The notes: generated by a model from the letters alone, not told the origin. Positions 44,697 to 55,530 are shown, counted from the first letter of the stretch. The stretch: 64,000 nt of DNA from Norana najaformis (GCA_964023275.1 OZ029916.1:13384607-13448606), one strand, 5' to 3'. Program-made: numbers and translations.

Positions 44697-46295
44697 TCAT
44701 TTTCCCTGGTACCTTTGCTCCATTGTTGCGATATCTTGATGAAAACGTTCGCCATGTTCGTCACTAACCATACCACAGTTGTCAGGGAAGAAATCCAGAT
44801 GGGAATGAAAGAAATGCATCTTCAGAGGCATATTGCAGCGAAATTTCTGGTACTGCTTGAGCATGTCTTCTACTAGTTCCTTGTAGTTTTCTGCCCTAAC
44901 ATTCCCCAGAAAGTCTGTAGACACTAGACGAAAAGCATTCCATGCTTGTTTCGCATCACCCTCCAGCCAGTTGTTGAAGCGGTCATCTTTGAAGAGTTGT
45001 CTAATCTGAGGACCCACAAAAACTCCCTCTTTAATCTTTGCTTCGCTGAGTCGAGGGAATTTTTCATGCAGGTATCGGAAAGCTGGCGAAGTGCGGTCCA
45101 TGGCTTTCACGAAGTTCTTCACCAAACCTAGTTTGATGTGAAGGGGTGGTAGTAGGATTTTGTGAGCCTCGACCAGAGCTGGGTGCTGGATATTCTTCTG
45201 TCCAACTGCCATGTTTTGTCTGGGAGTCCATTCCTTCCGCACGTAGTGCAACTCTCTTGCTCGGCTATCCCACTCACACAAGAAACACATATATTTTGTA
45301 TATCCCTGCTGCAGTCCCATTAAAATGGCAACTACCTTCAAATCACCACACAGGTGCCATTTGTACCTGTTATAGTCAATGGAATGCAGTAGCTGTTTTA
45401 GGTTATCGTATGTCTCTTTCATGTGGACAGCATGCGCTAATGGAATAGATGGAAGACGGTTTCCATTGTGCAAAAGCACAGCCTTAAGACTCAGTGTTGA
45501 AGAGTCTACAAAGAGTCTCCATTCTTGTGGGTCATGAGTGATCTGTAAGGCATTCATGAGGTCGTCAATATTGGAACAGAATACCAGATTACCTTCCTTC
45601 ATAAAGAAAGGTTCCAACTGCTGATGGCGCTTTCTATATGAAGTAATTGTGACATCTTCTTCTAGAAGATTCCATTGTTGGAGTCTTGATCCTAGCAATT
45701 CTGCCTTGTTTTTGGATAAGTCCAAATCACGAACAAGATCATTTAGTTCTTCCTGTGTTATTCTGTGTGGGATTGATGATGCACCACAGTGAAAATCGGG
45801 ATCACTGCACGCTGACGGACCAGGAGAAGAACATGTCGGCTCACCCTTGTCCTCATCAGATGAATCAAGGAAAATATATTCTGCTGGAGGTTCTGGAATA
45901 GGAAGTCCATCACCATGTGGAACTGGTCTCAAAGCTGACGGAATGTTTGGGTAGACTATTGTCGACTTCTTTTGCTTCGTTATTCCACCGGAAAGAGGAG
46001 GAACCAAGCAGAAGTAACAGTCATCTACGTGGTTGCTTTGCTCTCTCCACACCATGGGAACTGCAAACGGCATTGATGGTCTTTTGCCATTCAACCACTG
46101 TGAAAGCTGTGTTGTACATGTAGCACAGCATATATGCGGGGCCCATGGCTTGTCTTGGTCACCAACCTTGCATTCGAAGTAAGCATGATATGCCTTCTTG
46201 ACTTGATAAGTGATACTTTTCTTCTGGTTGGCAAATGTCACTTCCCCACAAATGTAACAAAAGTTGTGCACAGTATTTACGCACTTCCGAGGCAT
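44697..46295 (-). CDS. Putative transposase (uncharacterized family), nearly intact
   Basis: The ORF has 532 codons with no internal frameshift. The N-terminus holds possible zinc ligands (FCYICG at 12-17, C42, CCATC at 56-60, CYFC at 93-96). An acidic, Ser/Pro-rich linker spans 140-175. The C-terminal two thirds is conserved in a protein family that I recall from insects, spiders, Hydra and other animals only as 'uncharacterized protein': LFVDSSTLSLKAVL (261-274), KWHLCGDLKVVAILMGLQ (312-329), MCFLC (336-340), LPPLHIKLGLVKNFVKAMD (382-400), and VSDEHGERFHQDI (510-522). Asp264, Asp318 and Glu513 or Glu516 are candidates for an RNase H-like catalytic triad; this is inference. The stop is TGA where relatives have Trp (RYQG-K/R-W); a further 29 codons (LADYCWTLRRDAP within) follow in frame to a TAG at about 44609. 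So the copy may be one substitution from full length. Confidence 0.75.
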   Translation of the reverse strand: MPRKCVNTVHNFCYICGEVTFANQKKSITYQVKKAYHAYFECKVGDQDKPWAPHICCATCTTQLSQWLNGKRPSMPFAVPMVWREQSNHVDDCYFCLVPPLSGGITKQKKSTIVYPNIPSALRPVPHGDGLPIPEPPAEYIFLDSSDEDKGEPTCSSPGPSACSDPDFHCGASSIPHRITQEELNDLVRDLDLSKNKAELLGSRLQQWNLLEEDVTITSYRKRHQQLEPFFMKEGNLVFCSNIDDLMNALQITHDPQEWRLFVDSSTLSLKAVLLHNGNRLPSIPLAHAVHMKETYDNLKQLLHSIDYNRYKWHLCGDLKVVAILMGLQQGYTKYMCFLCEWDSRARELHYVRKEWTPRQNMAVGQKNIQHPALVEAHKILLPPLHIKLGLVKNFVKAMDRTSPAFRYLHEKFPRLSEAKIKEGVFVGPQIRQLFKDDRFNNWLEGDAKQAWNAFRLVSTDFLGNVRAENYKELVEDMLKQYQKFRCNMPLKMHFFHSHLDFFPDNCGMVSDEHGERFHQDIATMEQRYQGK

Positions 46296-46410
46296 TACTG
46301 TTCTGTATTGTATCTAAATGGATAAAGTAATAATAGTTTTATAAAACAGTAACTTAAACTGTCTCGCACAAAGTCTGTAATATTGTAAATGCTCAACCGT
46401 TCCGACTCGC

Positions 46411-46491
46411 TTTATATAGTACACTGCTGACGTCATCTTACGTCAGCAGCCGACTCGCTGTAGTTTTATATTGCATCAGAAAATGACGTAA
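46411..46491 (-). promoter_or_regulatory. TATA box with three CRE/ATF-like sites upstream of the 532-codon ORF
   Basis: On the minus strand TATATAAA (46411-46418) lies about 120 bp before the ATG. Just upstream are TGACGTCA (46428-46435), a TGACGTAA (46438-46445) and another near-CRE (46484-46491). The first two form a 10-bp inverted repeat CTGCTGACGT / ACGTCAGCAG, and CGACTCGC is repeated on both sides (46403 on, 46451 on). The spacing is that of a compact internal promoter. Function is inferred. Confidence 0.55.
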
Positions 46492-47934
46492 TCAACTGTG
46501 CATGATGTGTCCATGATGGGATTATGCAATGAGGTGGAATATTACATCATTCTAGACTTATTTAGGATATTGTCGCAGTCCTACTGGATAAATTTACATG
46601 GTGAAACATAAAAAATGAACTATATGAAATATTTTCAAAACGAGAGCCAATCAAAAATTTGTATGGTTATATTCGTGTTCAGCACACCAAGATGCTACAC
46701 ATTAGGGCCTTTTCCAGTCAGTAACGATTTCTATGTTGACCAGTGTTATCAGGTGCCTGTCATTCTGAAGCAGCTACTGGGTCGGGCTCTTCCACACTTC
46801 GGCTGTCAACACTATATCATACAACTTGTATTGGCTGCCACCTTTTGGAGCATGTATGGGGCCTAGAAACGGACCAGAAGTCCTCGTCTTCAAACAGTTT
46901 CAAGGACTCTGGTCATCCATTGCTAAAGAAAGACGACAATGCCTTCTCCAATGATTTCGCCTCATCTGAGCTCATTGATGTCTGAGACAAAGTCATGGTA
47001 TTCTGTGAACAGCAGTTGCAGGATCAACAAACTCATGACGACTACCTTGAACTGCCCCAACTAATGGGATGAATGCCACATTATGGGTAACCTTCTGCGC
47101 CCCTGGGCTAATGCGTCAAGCTCACTGGATGTCAAAAGCAATAAACTGTTCGGGTCCCAATTCAAGTTGTCGGCAAGAGAATCTTAGGGAACTGCCAAAT
47201 ATGCACATATTTCTCAGAAAAGTTTACAACAAGCACTGGTTCCTGGCACCACACAAAGGGCCATGCTGAAAGCATTAACAGAGAAATAAGGAGTAAATGA
47301 CCAACTGAAAAGTATAGAGGTGGACTTGGCGATGGTACAGCAGAAGACTTGTTGATTTGTCATAAAGCTGAGCAGAAATGGATTTTTAACGCAGGGCATG
47401 CCTGTTGGATTCCTAACCAAACACCCTGATACATGGAACAATATGGATGACTCCAAAGCTGCAGGGCAATCCGCACACTAGCAATCACCAACGATCATGC
47501 AGAGTGAGGTGATGCCACGATCCAAGACAAGGCACAGTCAGGGCACTTGAAGAGTGAAGATCAGTTACAGTATGCGCTTCAAGTTACTGACTGAATAGAG
47601 TTGGGAATATTTCCCGATGCGAGATGATCAACGCTACTTAAAAAACCACAGTGTACATTTTGATTTTAAAAACTGTTCTTTAGCAATTTGAGACTGTTAA
47701 ACAGTAGTTTTCATTGCAGCTTGATTTCATGCATGACTTAGTGGAACTGATGGCAAACATTTTTGGCTTCACAGTTTACGCTATATAGCTAAACACTGAT
47801 GTCGCTGAGCCACCTGTAAATATTAAAATTTGTTGCTCAAAATTTGCACATAATATTTTCTCATAAAAAGGAACATTTTAAGAGGGTCATACTTAACACT
47901 GCTTTGCTTTTAATTCCTGTCATATATATATATA

Positions 47935-49495
47935 CACCCTCAGAAACACCACTGGAACAGAACGGCAAACATCGCGCGTCAACTGTACATTCGTGACCGA
48001 AAACCGACAATCCTTTCTGGGTTGTTTTAAGCTCCGTGACCAATTCCACTGGTCTGGAGCAGTTTGCTCCTCTTTTGTCTGGTTTTTAAATGTCATCTTT
48101 AAGCAAGAAGAAATAACATGACCAAGATCTTTGCAATAATAACAATGAATTTGAGCCCCAAAGTCACGTTTATTTTTCCCATCTTGACCAAAAGAAAATT
48201 GATTTCCCGCCTCCTTATTTTGTGATTGCACTTTTGACCCAAACATTGAGAGTCCATGACTTTCTCAGCAGGAAAGGGCTTGTACAAAACAGCGTACTCG
48301 TCTGCCAAATTTGCGGCCTCCGTTAGGGTTTTCGCCTTTTTGCCAATTATCCACCTCTACAATTCGTTTGGTAAGCAAGTAACAAACTGTTCCAGCTTAA
48401 ACTCTTCTAAAACCTTATCTATGTTATCTAATGCTTCCTCCCCTTCCAACCAACGCTGAAATGGTAGCATAAGCCTAAATGCAAAATTAGAGTATGTTTC
48501 CATGTTGCCCTTAACCATCGACTGAAACCTTTTTCTGTAATACTCCAGGACTCTAGAATAAGCAGCAAGGAGTGCTTGCTTTAATATGTCATAGTCCTTA
48601 CACTCATCTATGGACAGTTCGGAAAAAACCCTTATACTCATCTATGGAGAGTTCGGAAAATCTTTTTGGGCCTTTCCAGTTAACTGCATGTGTAGTAAAG
48701 CTGTCCATTTCACCTTAGGGAAGTTATGTATCGTCATGGCTTTCTCAAAAGACAGGAGATAATGTTCAATATCATGCTCCTCAAACCTCGGAACTAATTT
48801 TACGGCGGAAGCAATGCGAAAAGTTTCAATTTCTGACCCAGGAGTTTCCTTTCTTACTGCGCTGCCCAGTTCCTTCAAAGCTAGCTCATGTCTGTGCTGC
48901 CTATCTTTATCTTCCAGCTCCATCTCTAATTGCAGCCTTTTTTCTTCTAGCTCTACAACTCATTTCTTCTCCTCAGCTTCAAGCTCCATTAGACGTTTTT
49001 TCTCTTCTCTTCAGCCTCTAACCGGAGTTTAGCTTCCAGCTCCATTTGAAGCTTTCTTTCCGCCAGCTCTACCTGAAACTTTCTCTCAGCAGCTTCCATC
49101 TCTAAGCGGAGTTTAGCTAAGTGAAATTCTTGGTCCTCTTTAACTCTCTTTCGCCCTGCTTCTTCAGACTCCTGCTGTGCCTTAATTTCTAGCTGCTTAA
49201 TTTTCACCCGCCATTCTCCTGTATCTACTTTCTTAGGCGAAGAGTTTAATCAGTGCTTTTTGCATTTGCAGTTTAGTTAAGCCTTTCATGGCCCATACTT
49301 TCCAACTCTCCTCTCAACTCATCGGCCGACATCTCCAACACAACATCAACTGTTAACAGCTTTTGGGTGACTGGCGTTGCCATAGCTCAACCCCAATTTA
49401 GAACAAGTGGCCACAAGTTAATTACTGTACGACACCAAATTAATATTTTTTTTAAATCCTTCATGCAGAAATATTAAGACGGGCCCCCATTTGTT
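47935..49495 (-). mobile_element. Ty3/Gypsy gag fossil with 5' LTR edge
   Basis: Old LTR-retrotransposon fragment. Visible parts in order: an LTR edge ending TGTAACA near 49493 followed by a TGG-type primer-binding-like stretch, a long charged coiled-coil region, a capsid region, and a CX2CX4HX4C zinc knuckle near 48150. No pol is present; the copy stops at about 47935 next to the end of the hAT-like element. It is broken, with several lesions. The outer edge of the LTR beyond 49495 could not be placed. Confidence 0.75.
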
Positions 49496-49881
49496 ACATT
49501 TAAAAGCCTAGGGAACTTTTAAAAGAACATTAGCATCAAAATTTGGTTAAAAGTATTTGTTTCAATATACACTATTTACAGATGCTATTTACGGTAAAAC
49601 ACAATTCAAACCTCCACGAGGTGTCAAACGACGTCACAACAACAAAAGAAGACTTCAACCCAAGAGAACGTGCCACAGCAAAACGTCTCAAAAGGTCTCA
49701 CAGACCCAACACAAGACAACAGTTCTCATGAACCAAAACCAAAACGTCCTAACAGACCGAAGACAGCAAACGTTCTGCCTAACTCTCTCTATGCCGTTAG
49801 AGGTCGTCTTGTTCCCGCGTTAAGTTGACACACCTCTGACTCTTTGACTCTGCTCGAACGTGACATGTAACCCAATATATG

Positions 49882-49884
<3 letters not shown>

Positions 49885-49955
<71 letters not shown>
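49885..49955. repeat. (TA)n microsatellite
   Basis: About 35 uninterrupted TA units after GTATGTGTATATA. Open frames reading YIYIYI here are artefacts of the repeat. Confidence 0.98.
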
Positions 49956-49956
<1 letters not shown>

Positions 49957-50394
49957 CAGGCAAAAGTGAACTAGTCTGAGCATAATGAAAGAAAACAACA
50001 AGGCGGCTGTCATGATTCATCAAATCTGCAAAGTTTTCGGTGTCAAAGAGTGCTTAGGGTCTGTAGAAATCCACTCGACTCGTTCTTGGTCAATGAAATT
50101 TATTATGCTTCTCGTTTTCGCAGTCATAAGTTGCCAACAATTTGTGACTACATGGCTGCCGACGTTGAATTCGCTGCACAATGTTAGAGGCCTTTGACTT
50201 CCATGATGCACTGCACACAGGGTATATTAAAGCAAAATTTTAATGTCATTACTATTCAAAGAATTGACTTCTTGTTTTAATATTTAATAATCCATCATAC
50301 TGTACGACATCAATAGTGCTGATAATGTTGATGTTTCTTACTTAAGCCCATCGACATGTTTTCATTAATGCCACTTGATCAGTGTTTGCCTAAA

Positions 50395-50478
50395 ACGTTT
50401 TTCCTATGTATAATGCGCACCCAGACTTTGAGCAAATTTTATGTGGAAAAGAGTGTGCATTATACCCGAGATAATACG
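50395..50478 (-). repeat. Short dispersed repeat, copy 2 (inverted)
   Basis: Inverted match of 43522-43622: CCTATGTATAATGCGCACCC at one end and GCATTATACCCGAGATAATA at the other. Confidence 0.7.
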
Positions 50479-50489
50479 ATAATATATTA

Positions 50490-51136
50490 GAACTTACTTT
50501 CTTGCAGTGCTGAATTGCAATATTGAAAGGGTTAAGACTGGTGTCTAACCCAGAGGCTGTAATTCCTCAAATGCAGATAATTATGACAATAGCATTAAGT
50601 AAGCAAAAAATTCATTAGTTAACATAAGACAAAAGCATGTATATGCATACAAATTATCAAATATGCTAACTTTATAATACAATATATAGACCATTTGACA
50701 ATATCAAATGACACCTACTTTGCTTTAACTTTTACAAGCAGCACTTGGCGGCATTGCAAACAAATGTGTGAAGTTGCGCAAAACATTGTTACAGGGCAAC
50801 ATTCGGCATTAAGCCATTTTGTTTCATGTAAAATTAAATCGTCCAACTGTCTGCTAACTTTCAACAACAGGATGACACAGCACAAAAATTTCATCTTACA
50901 GACATTTCTAGTGATGCCACTAGGACTGTTTACACCCACCATGGCTATCTCATGCTATTTTGGACTGTTTTTGCTATTGTTTGTAGATGTTATTTACTGA
51001 AATTTGAATATTTTCTGGTAAAAGTGACAAGGGTATACCAAAATTAAAATTTCTGCACAATTTCTATGTTAAATTGCAAATCTTAGACTTGAATTGATGT
51101 CTGGTGTGACATCTGGTGTGACAGAAAACACTACAG
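50490..51136. other. Intron sequence, no feature seen
   Basis: AT-rich sequence between the short repeat and piggyBac F. A direct repeat GTCTGGTGTGACATCTGGTG near 51100 is the only oddity. Confidence 0.5.
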
Positions 51137-51189
51137 TTAACCCTTAACCGACGAGAGAAATTTTTCCGCCTAGGCCCTGACAACGAGCG

Positions 51190-52090
51190 ATTTTACCGGA
51201 AAACGCCTATTAATTAAATAGTTTTCAACTTGTTGTATCTCAGTCAGTTCTTGACCTACAGACATGAGGTTACCATCAATCTTTAGCATTTTATCTCCTC
51301 TTCCCATCCATCCATCTAGTTTTTGATAAAAAAAATTTTGGGGTACCCAAAGTTGCCTCAAACAGTACCCCACCCCATGTTTAAAACTTTTTTCATGTTC
51401 AGGCTCCTATGGAAAAACATTTTCAGTGACAACATATGTAGTGTCAGCAAAAAAATCGTGCAGAAATCAATACCAGACAAAACCTCACAAAAATTTTGAA
51501 AATATTTTCATAAATGAAGGAGATACAGAATTTTTAGTATGTAAGATGAAGTCATACAAATCAAAGGAAATATAAGAAAACACATGAAAAGTAAGAAATT
51601 TCTAACTTATCAGATCTTGGTCATTCTTTGACACACAGACTTGAGGTTATCATTCTTTAGCATTTTATTTCCTCTTTCAAACCATCTTTCTAGTTTTTGA
51701 GAAATAAATTTGTGGAGGTACCCATGGTTGCCCCAAACTTTACCCACCCCATTTGAAAACTTTTTTCATGTTCAAACCCCTACAGAAAACATTTTAAGTG
51801 ACAACTTATGTAGTGTCAGCACATGAACTGTGCAGAAGTTAATACCAGACAAAACCTCCCAAAAAGTTTGAAAATATTTTCATAAATATTTTTAGTATGC
51901 AGACAGTAGTCGTACAATCGGAGTAACAATAAATGCCTAAAAAGCAAAACATTTTTAACTTATCAGATCCTGGTAATTTTTGACATACAGACAAGGTTAA
52001 CATCATTCTTTAGCTTTTTATCTCCTCTTTCAATCCTTCTGTCCAGTTTTTGCTAGAAAAATTTTGGGGCACTCAAAGTTGCCTACTCAC
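51190..52090 (-). repeat. Tandem 3' repeat units of piggyBac F
   Basis: Units with TTTTATCTCCTC / CATCTAGTTTTTGA and AAGTTGCC / GGTACCC blocks recur near 51290-51370, 51660-51740 and 52020-52090, the same family as in elements D and E, in the opposite orientation. Confidence 0.75.
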
Positions 52091-52838
52091 CCCATCACCT
52101 CCCAAACATATACACAGCAATACAATCACGACGTCAAAAACACAGCAGCATGCACACCAACAGGACAACAACAGTAACATTACAACAAGCCAGGCACACA
52201 GAGAGGCAAACACACTGACGTTTGCTTCCTTTTCAAATAATTGGTAGCTCTCAAAAGGGCCATTTTTATGAATGCCTGAGTGCACTGGATGGTCACCTTG
52301 AAGATGGGTAAAGCCTCCTGAATCGACTTCTCTTTCTCAACAGACTGGACTGAACAGTTCTAAGAGGACAATTTAGAATGGAAATTTTAACAGTTGTATC
52401 GAAGTGCTATATTGCTTACCTTCCTTACACTCCACAGAACCACTCTGATTTTGCTCGTTGCAAATGTGGAAGCATAAAACTTTGCACAAAGCAACTTTAC
52501 ATGCTTCACATTCATATCGAGTCTTCTTGGGGCAGGATTTGGGATTCTTGATCTTGTTCTCTAAACATAAGATGCTAGAGGAGAAGTAGGGTTCCATTTT
52601 ATTCTGTGGGGGTTTACCTGCCTTCTGTGCATTTGACCTACTCTGCTCACCATGCAGGCCTGGTCTGTTCAACTAGCACATCAAAAAAACTTATCCAAAA
52701 GCAGTTAGAAAAATTTCAAAAATGGTGCATCAGAGGCTGGTCCGCCACAGACGCTTGTAAATGGAACAGTTAGGGGTCAAATGGGAAAATCTGCTATTTG
52801 TTCAGTCCTGTCTATCTCGCCCAAGTTATCTGCCTGAC

Positions 52839-53054
52839 CTAGTTTGACGGTTCACTAGCATGTATCCGTAGCCGTCTAAACTCGGAGTCGATGTCAGAAA
52901 GTTCTTTAGCCAAAACCACTTTATCTTCTTCACTGGTAGCAAAAGACAGGTTTTTATTATCAGACGAGTCAAAACTGTCATCATTTGATGCAAATTCATC
53001 AAGAATTTGCCGAATTTCGTCATCAGTAAGGCCACAACAACAACACGCCGCCAT
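52839..53054 (-). pseudogene. piggyBac transposase leader (element F)
   Basis: It reads MAACCCCGLTDDEIRQILDE, then FASNDDSFDSSDNKNLSFAT and SEEDKVVLAKELSDIDSEFR. The acidic N-terminal leader is typical of piggyBac transposases, and element E shares the second half. The frame ends at a stop and the catalytic core is missing. Confidence 0.65.
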
Positions 53055-53449
53055 GTTGGGTTATTTAAATTCATGATTTTCATGACCGATTTGATTGGTC
53101 AATTTTCATGTTTATGACCGAATTCTAAAAACATCTTCCACTTATTTCTGTGCTTAATTATATTATCTTGGCCTAATTGATGTAAGGTTTCAAAAATATA
53201 ATGTCTGCGATAGGCTGAGAGTGGTCTAGATAATAGTACCTGCCCACTACCAATTACATGTACTACCATCTCGTCGTGATGCCTACACTACCAATCACTA
53301 CCTACACATCTGTATTGGGTTAAGAGACTATGAGGCAACTGAACTGTAATGGTCTGAAGGTGAAACATATTGTAAGAAAGTCTGTTTTTACTGAAACTCT
53401 GATGCCCATGTAAGTGCCAACAAGTTGGCCTGTCAGCGCAGTATATGCT

Positions 53450-54310
53450 GTCTGTACAACACAAGAAACTGACCATACAAGTTGGACTGCAGCCTGGGAC
53501 ATGGAATATCTGGAGCCTCAACAGAAAACAATGCAGTAATTGAAACCATCACCAGCCATGATCTTCACATCCTAGTCAAGGTAGAGATATGGCATAATCC
53601 GCCTTAGTGCTGCACCTACAGTTTATCATATTGTAGATTCGCCATGCCATGACTCCAGTCTGCTCACATCTTGGTCAAAGAGGGGAGGACAGAATTTCAG
53701 TCTTCCACTGGGCAGATCTGTATACAAAACATGTGGAATTCGATGAGACCTTTACCACCTTTGAGGTCTTACTCAGTTCCTTCACTACAGCATGCATCCC
53801 GAACACCATCGCTGCCATCTTTCAACCTGGATCTCACCAATATCTTCAGCATTTATCCAGGAGTTCACAACCCTACTCGTACAGCTGGTCACTTACAAAA
53901 GCCAGGTGATAATGACAGGAGACCTTAGCATCCACATGGAGGATCCAGGTGCCCTAGGGCCAGTCAGCTGAGAGTTCACCACCAGCTCCAGTAGGAAGCA
54001 GCAAGTCACCATGCCTAGACACGGTCATGTCTTGATCTGGTCATCACGCAAGATGACTGCACGACCTTCTGATATGCAACATTCCATACCTCCATTCCTG
54101 CCCAGTTATCAAAGATGTCACAGTTTAAGACTGGAAAACAAGGGACTGTGAAGCTTTTCCACCAGAGCCTGCTCGACAGTCGTCTTTGTGAGCAACCTGC
54201 AGACCATTGTGAACAGATTTCACTTCTTAGGAAAAAGCACTCAAAACCAGGAAAGCATCATCGTGCATCACTCAAAGGGCAACCAGTGGCTCTGGAATAA
54301 TAAGTCAAAG
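53450..54310 (+). mobile_element. CR1/L2-like LINE endonuclease remnant
   Basis: Fragments such as CSLGHGISGASTENNAVIET and SHDLHILVKVEIWHN, then RSCLDLVITQDDCTTF near 54020, correspond to the endonuclease half. It is heavily frameshifted. It leads directly into the reverse transcriptase at 54360 with the fingers region missing between them, suggesting deletion. Confidence 0.6.
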
Positions 54311-54359
54311 GTTCTGGGCTGCTCGTGCAAGTTGCAGACTATCATTTACAGCTGAGGAA

Positions 54360-55530
54360 TACCTTCTGGGGCGGCTGGAAATGTCCTTTGGACTCGTCGG
54401 CCCTGCTCTTTCATTGCTCCTTTCATTCCTGTCTGGCCGCTCTCAATCTGTGATCTTTGGTTCAACACGTTCTGATTGGTCCTTGGTCTCCATGGGTCTC
54501 CCTCAGGGCTCTGTCTTAGCTCCATTACTTTTTATTCTATACACGGCTGACCTGAGCTTTATTTTGTCTCCAACCGGGGTAGTGTCTCACCAGTATGCTG
54601 ATGACACCCAGGCACATATTCATGGCCCAACGGGTGAATCTGTCGCCTTAGTTCAACAAATGCTTCGGGCGTCGGAAGCACTTGAGGCCTGGTTGAACTC
54701 AAACCGTCTGTGCCTGAACCCTGGTAAGACCCAGTTTATCTGGTTTGGGAGCCACGCCCACCTTTCTAAGATTGATCTGGCCAGATTACTTAGGCTCTTC
54801 CCTGATATCTCCTTCTCTTCCTCAGTCCATGATCTAGGAGTAATTTTGGATCAGGAACTTACTCTGAAGGAGCATGTGAATAATGTCCGTCGAACGTGTT
54901 TCTACCATCTGCGTCAACTGCGCACTATCCGCCACTCTCTTACGACCCAGGCTGCTACCATTCTGGTCCATGCGTTTATCTGTTCCAGGATTGACTATGG
55001 CAATGCTGTCTTTGCTGGCTTGAGTTTCTCCTGCATCTCGCAATTACAATCTGTCTTGCACGCGGCTGCTCCTCTGATCGGAGGTATCCTAAGTTTGGCC
55101 ACATCTCTGCTTACATTTCAGAGGAGCTTCACTGGTTGCCTATCCAAGAGCATATAAAATTTAAAATCCTGGTTCTTGTAAGTAATTGCCTCTTAGGTTG
55201 CACCCCATTTTATCTTAGGGAGCTCTGTGTTTTGGCCTCCTCCATTCCGGGCCGTAGACTACTTCGTTCGGCGGTACGGGGTGACTTGCTTGCCCCATCA
55301 GTTCGAACAGCTACGGCCCAGCGCAGAAGTTTTGCTGTGGTTGGTCCCGCTTTTTGGAATGGGCTTCCTAATGACCTATGCCAGGAACTTTTTAGTCTAT
55401 CTCCCCCTCTTTTCCGCAAGCGCTTGAAGACCTTCTTATTTCCCAGTTCTTCTGGGTTGTAGGGCCGGGAGCGCCTCTAAGGAGTTTACCTCGAAGTGGT
55501 GCTTTATAAATTTTTGATTACATTACATTA
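54360..55530 (+). mobile_element. CR1/L2-like LINE, reverse transcriptase C-terminal half and 3' tail
   Basis: A 258-codon frame (54381-55157) carries LSFLSGRSQSVIFGSTRSDW, MGLPQGSVLAPLLFILYTAD, the catalytic HQYADDTQAH, and CLNPGKTQFIWFGS. After a 1-nt deletion near 55085 (compare GGCATTCCTAAGTTTGGCC at 63945) the frame continues as 55136-55462 (RSAVRGDLLAPSVRTATAQR, FAVVGPAFWNGLPNDLCQEL). A short 3' region ends in ATTACATTACATTACC, the pentamer tail of the L2/CR1 type. It is the best preserved LINE in the window. Confidence 0.88.

Larger units (their letters stand above)
44389..46745 (-). mobile_element. Unclassified TIR transposon carrying a 532-codon ORF
   Basis: The inverted ends are CACTGGACAACA (44393-44404) and TGTTGACCAGTG (46734-46745), 11 of 12 matching. 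TTAT occurs at 44385-44388 and 46746-46749. Removing the insert and one TTAT restores an uninterrupted alignment of the surrounding hAT-like coding sequence with copy 1. So this is a genuine transposition event into an older element. The left end carries four extra bases (AATT) outside the matched repeat. The element is on the minus strand relative to its gene. Confidence 0.85.
43633..47935 (+). mobile_element. hAT-like element, copy 3, split by a 2.36-kb insertion
   Basis: The 5' end TAGGGTAGTCCTTATTTT matches the terminal repeat of copy 2, and the first 130 bp match 25061-25227 in reverse. Coding pieces lie on both sides of the insertion: before it GKEKMDRLLILVCTVGEKKP and LIRGMCFDITSTNTG (to 44383), after it VPVILKQLLGRALPHFGCQH (46751 on), FCAPGLMRQAHWMSKAI near 47090, VYNKHWFLAP near 47225, GFLTKHPDTWNNMDD near 47410 and AITNDHAE near 47480. 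The 3' region 47640-47930 matches that of copy 2 closely. Many stops and frameshifts are present. Confidence 0.85.
51141..53090 (-). mobile_element. piggyBac element 'F', internally deleted
   Basis: The 3' end CCCTTAACCGACGAG follows TTAA at 51137-51140. From 5' to 3' on the minus strand there is an intact leader frame (53054 to 52839), a large deletion, the cysteine-rich C-terminus (SCPKKTRYECEACKVALCKV at about 52530-52470), a block near 52080-52320 that matches element D (5470-5712), and the tandem 3' repeat units. I could not find the 5' terminal repeat; it should lie near 53090-53160. Confidence 0.78.

Noticed and set aside
45146-45448. Plus-strand frames opposite the 532-codon ORF
   Set aside because: Antisense shadows of a conserved coding sequence.
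49789-50023. YIYIYI-type open frames
   Set aside because: They are produced by the (TA)n microsatellite.
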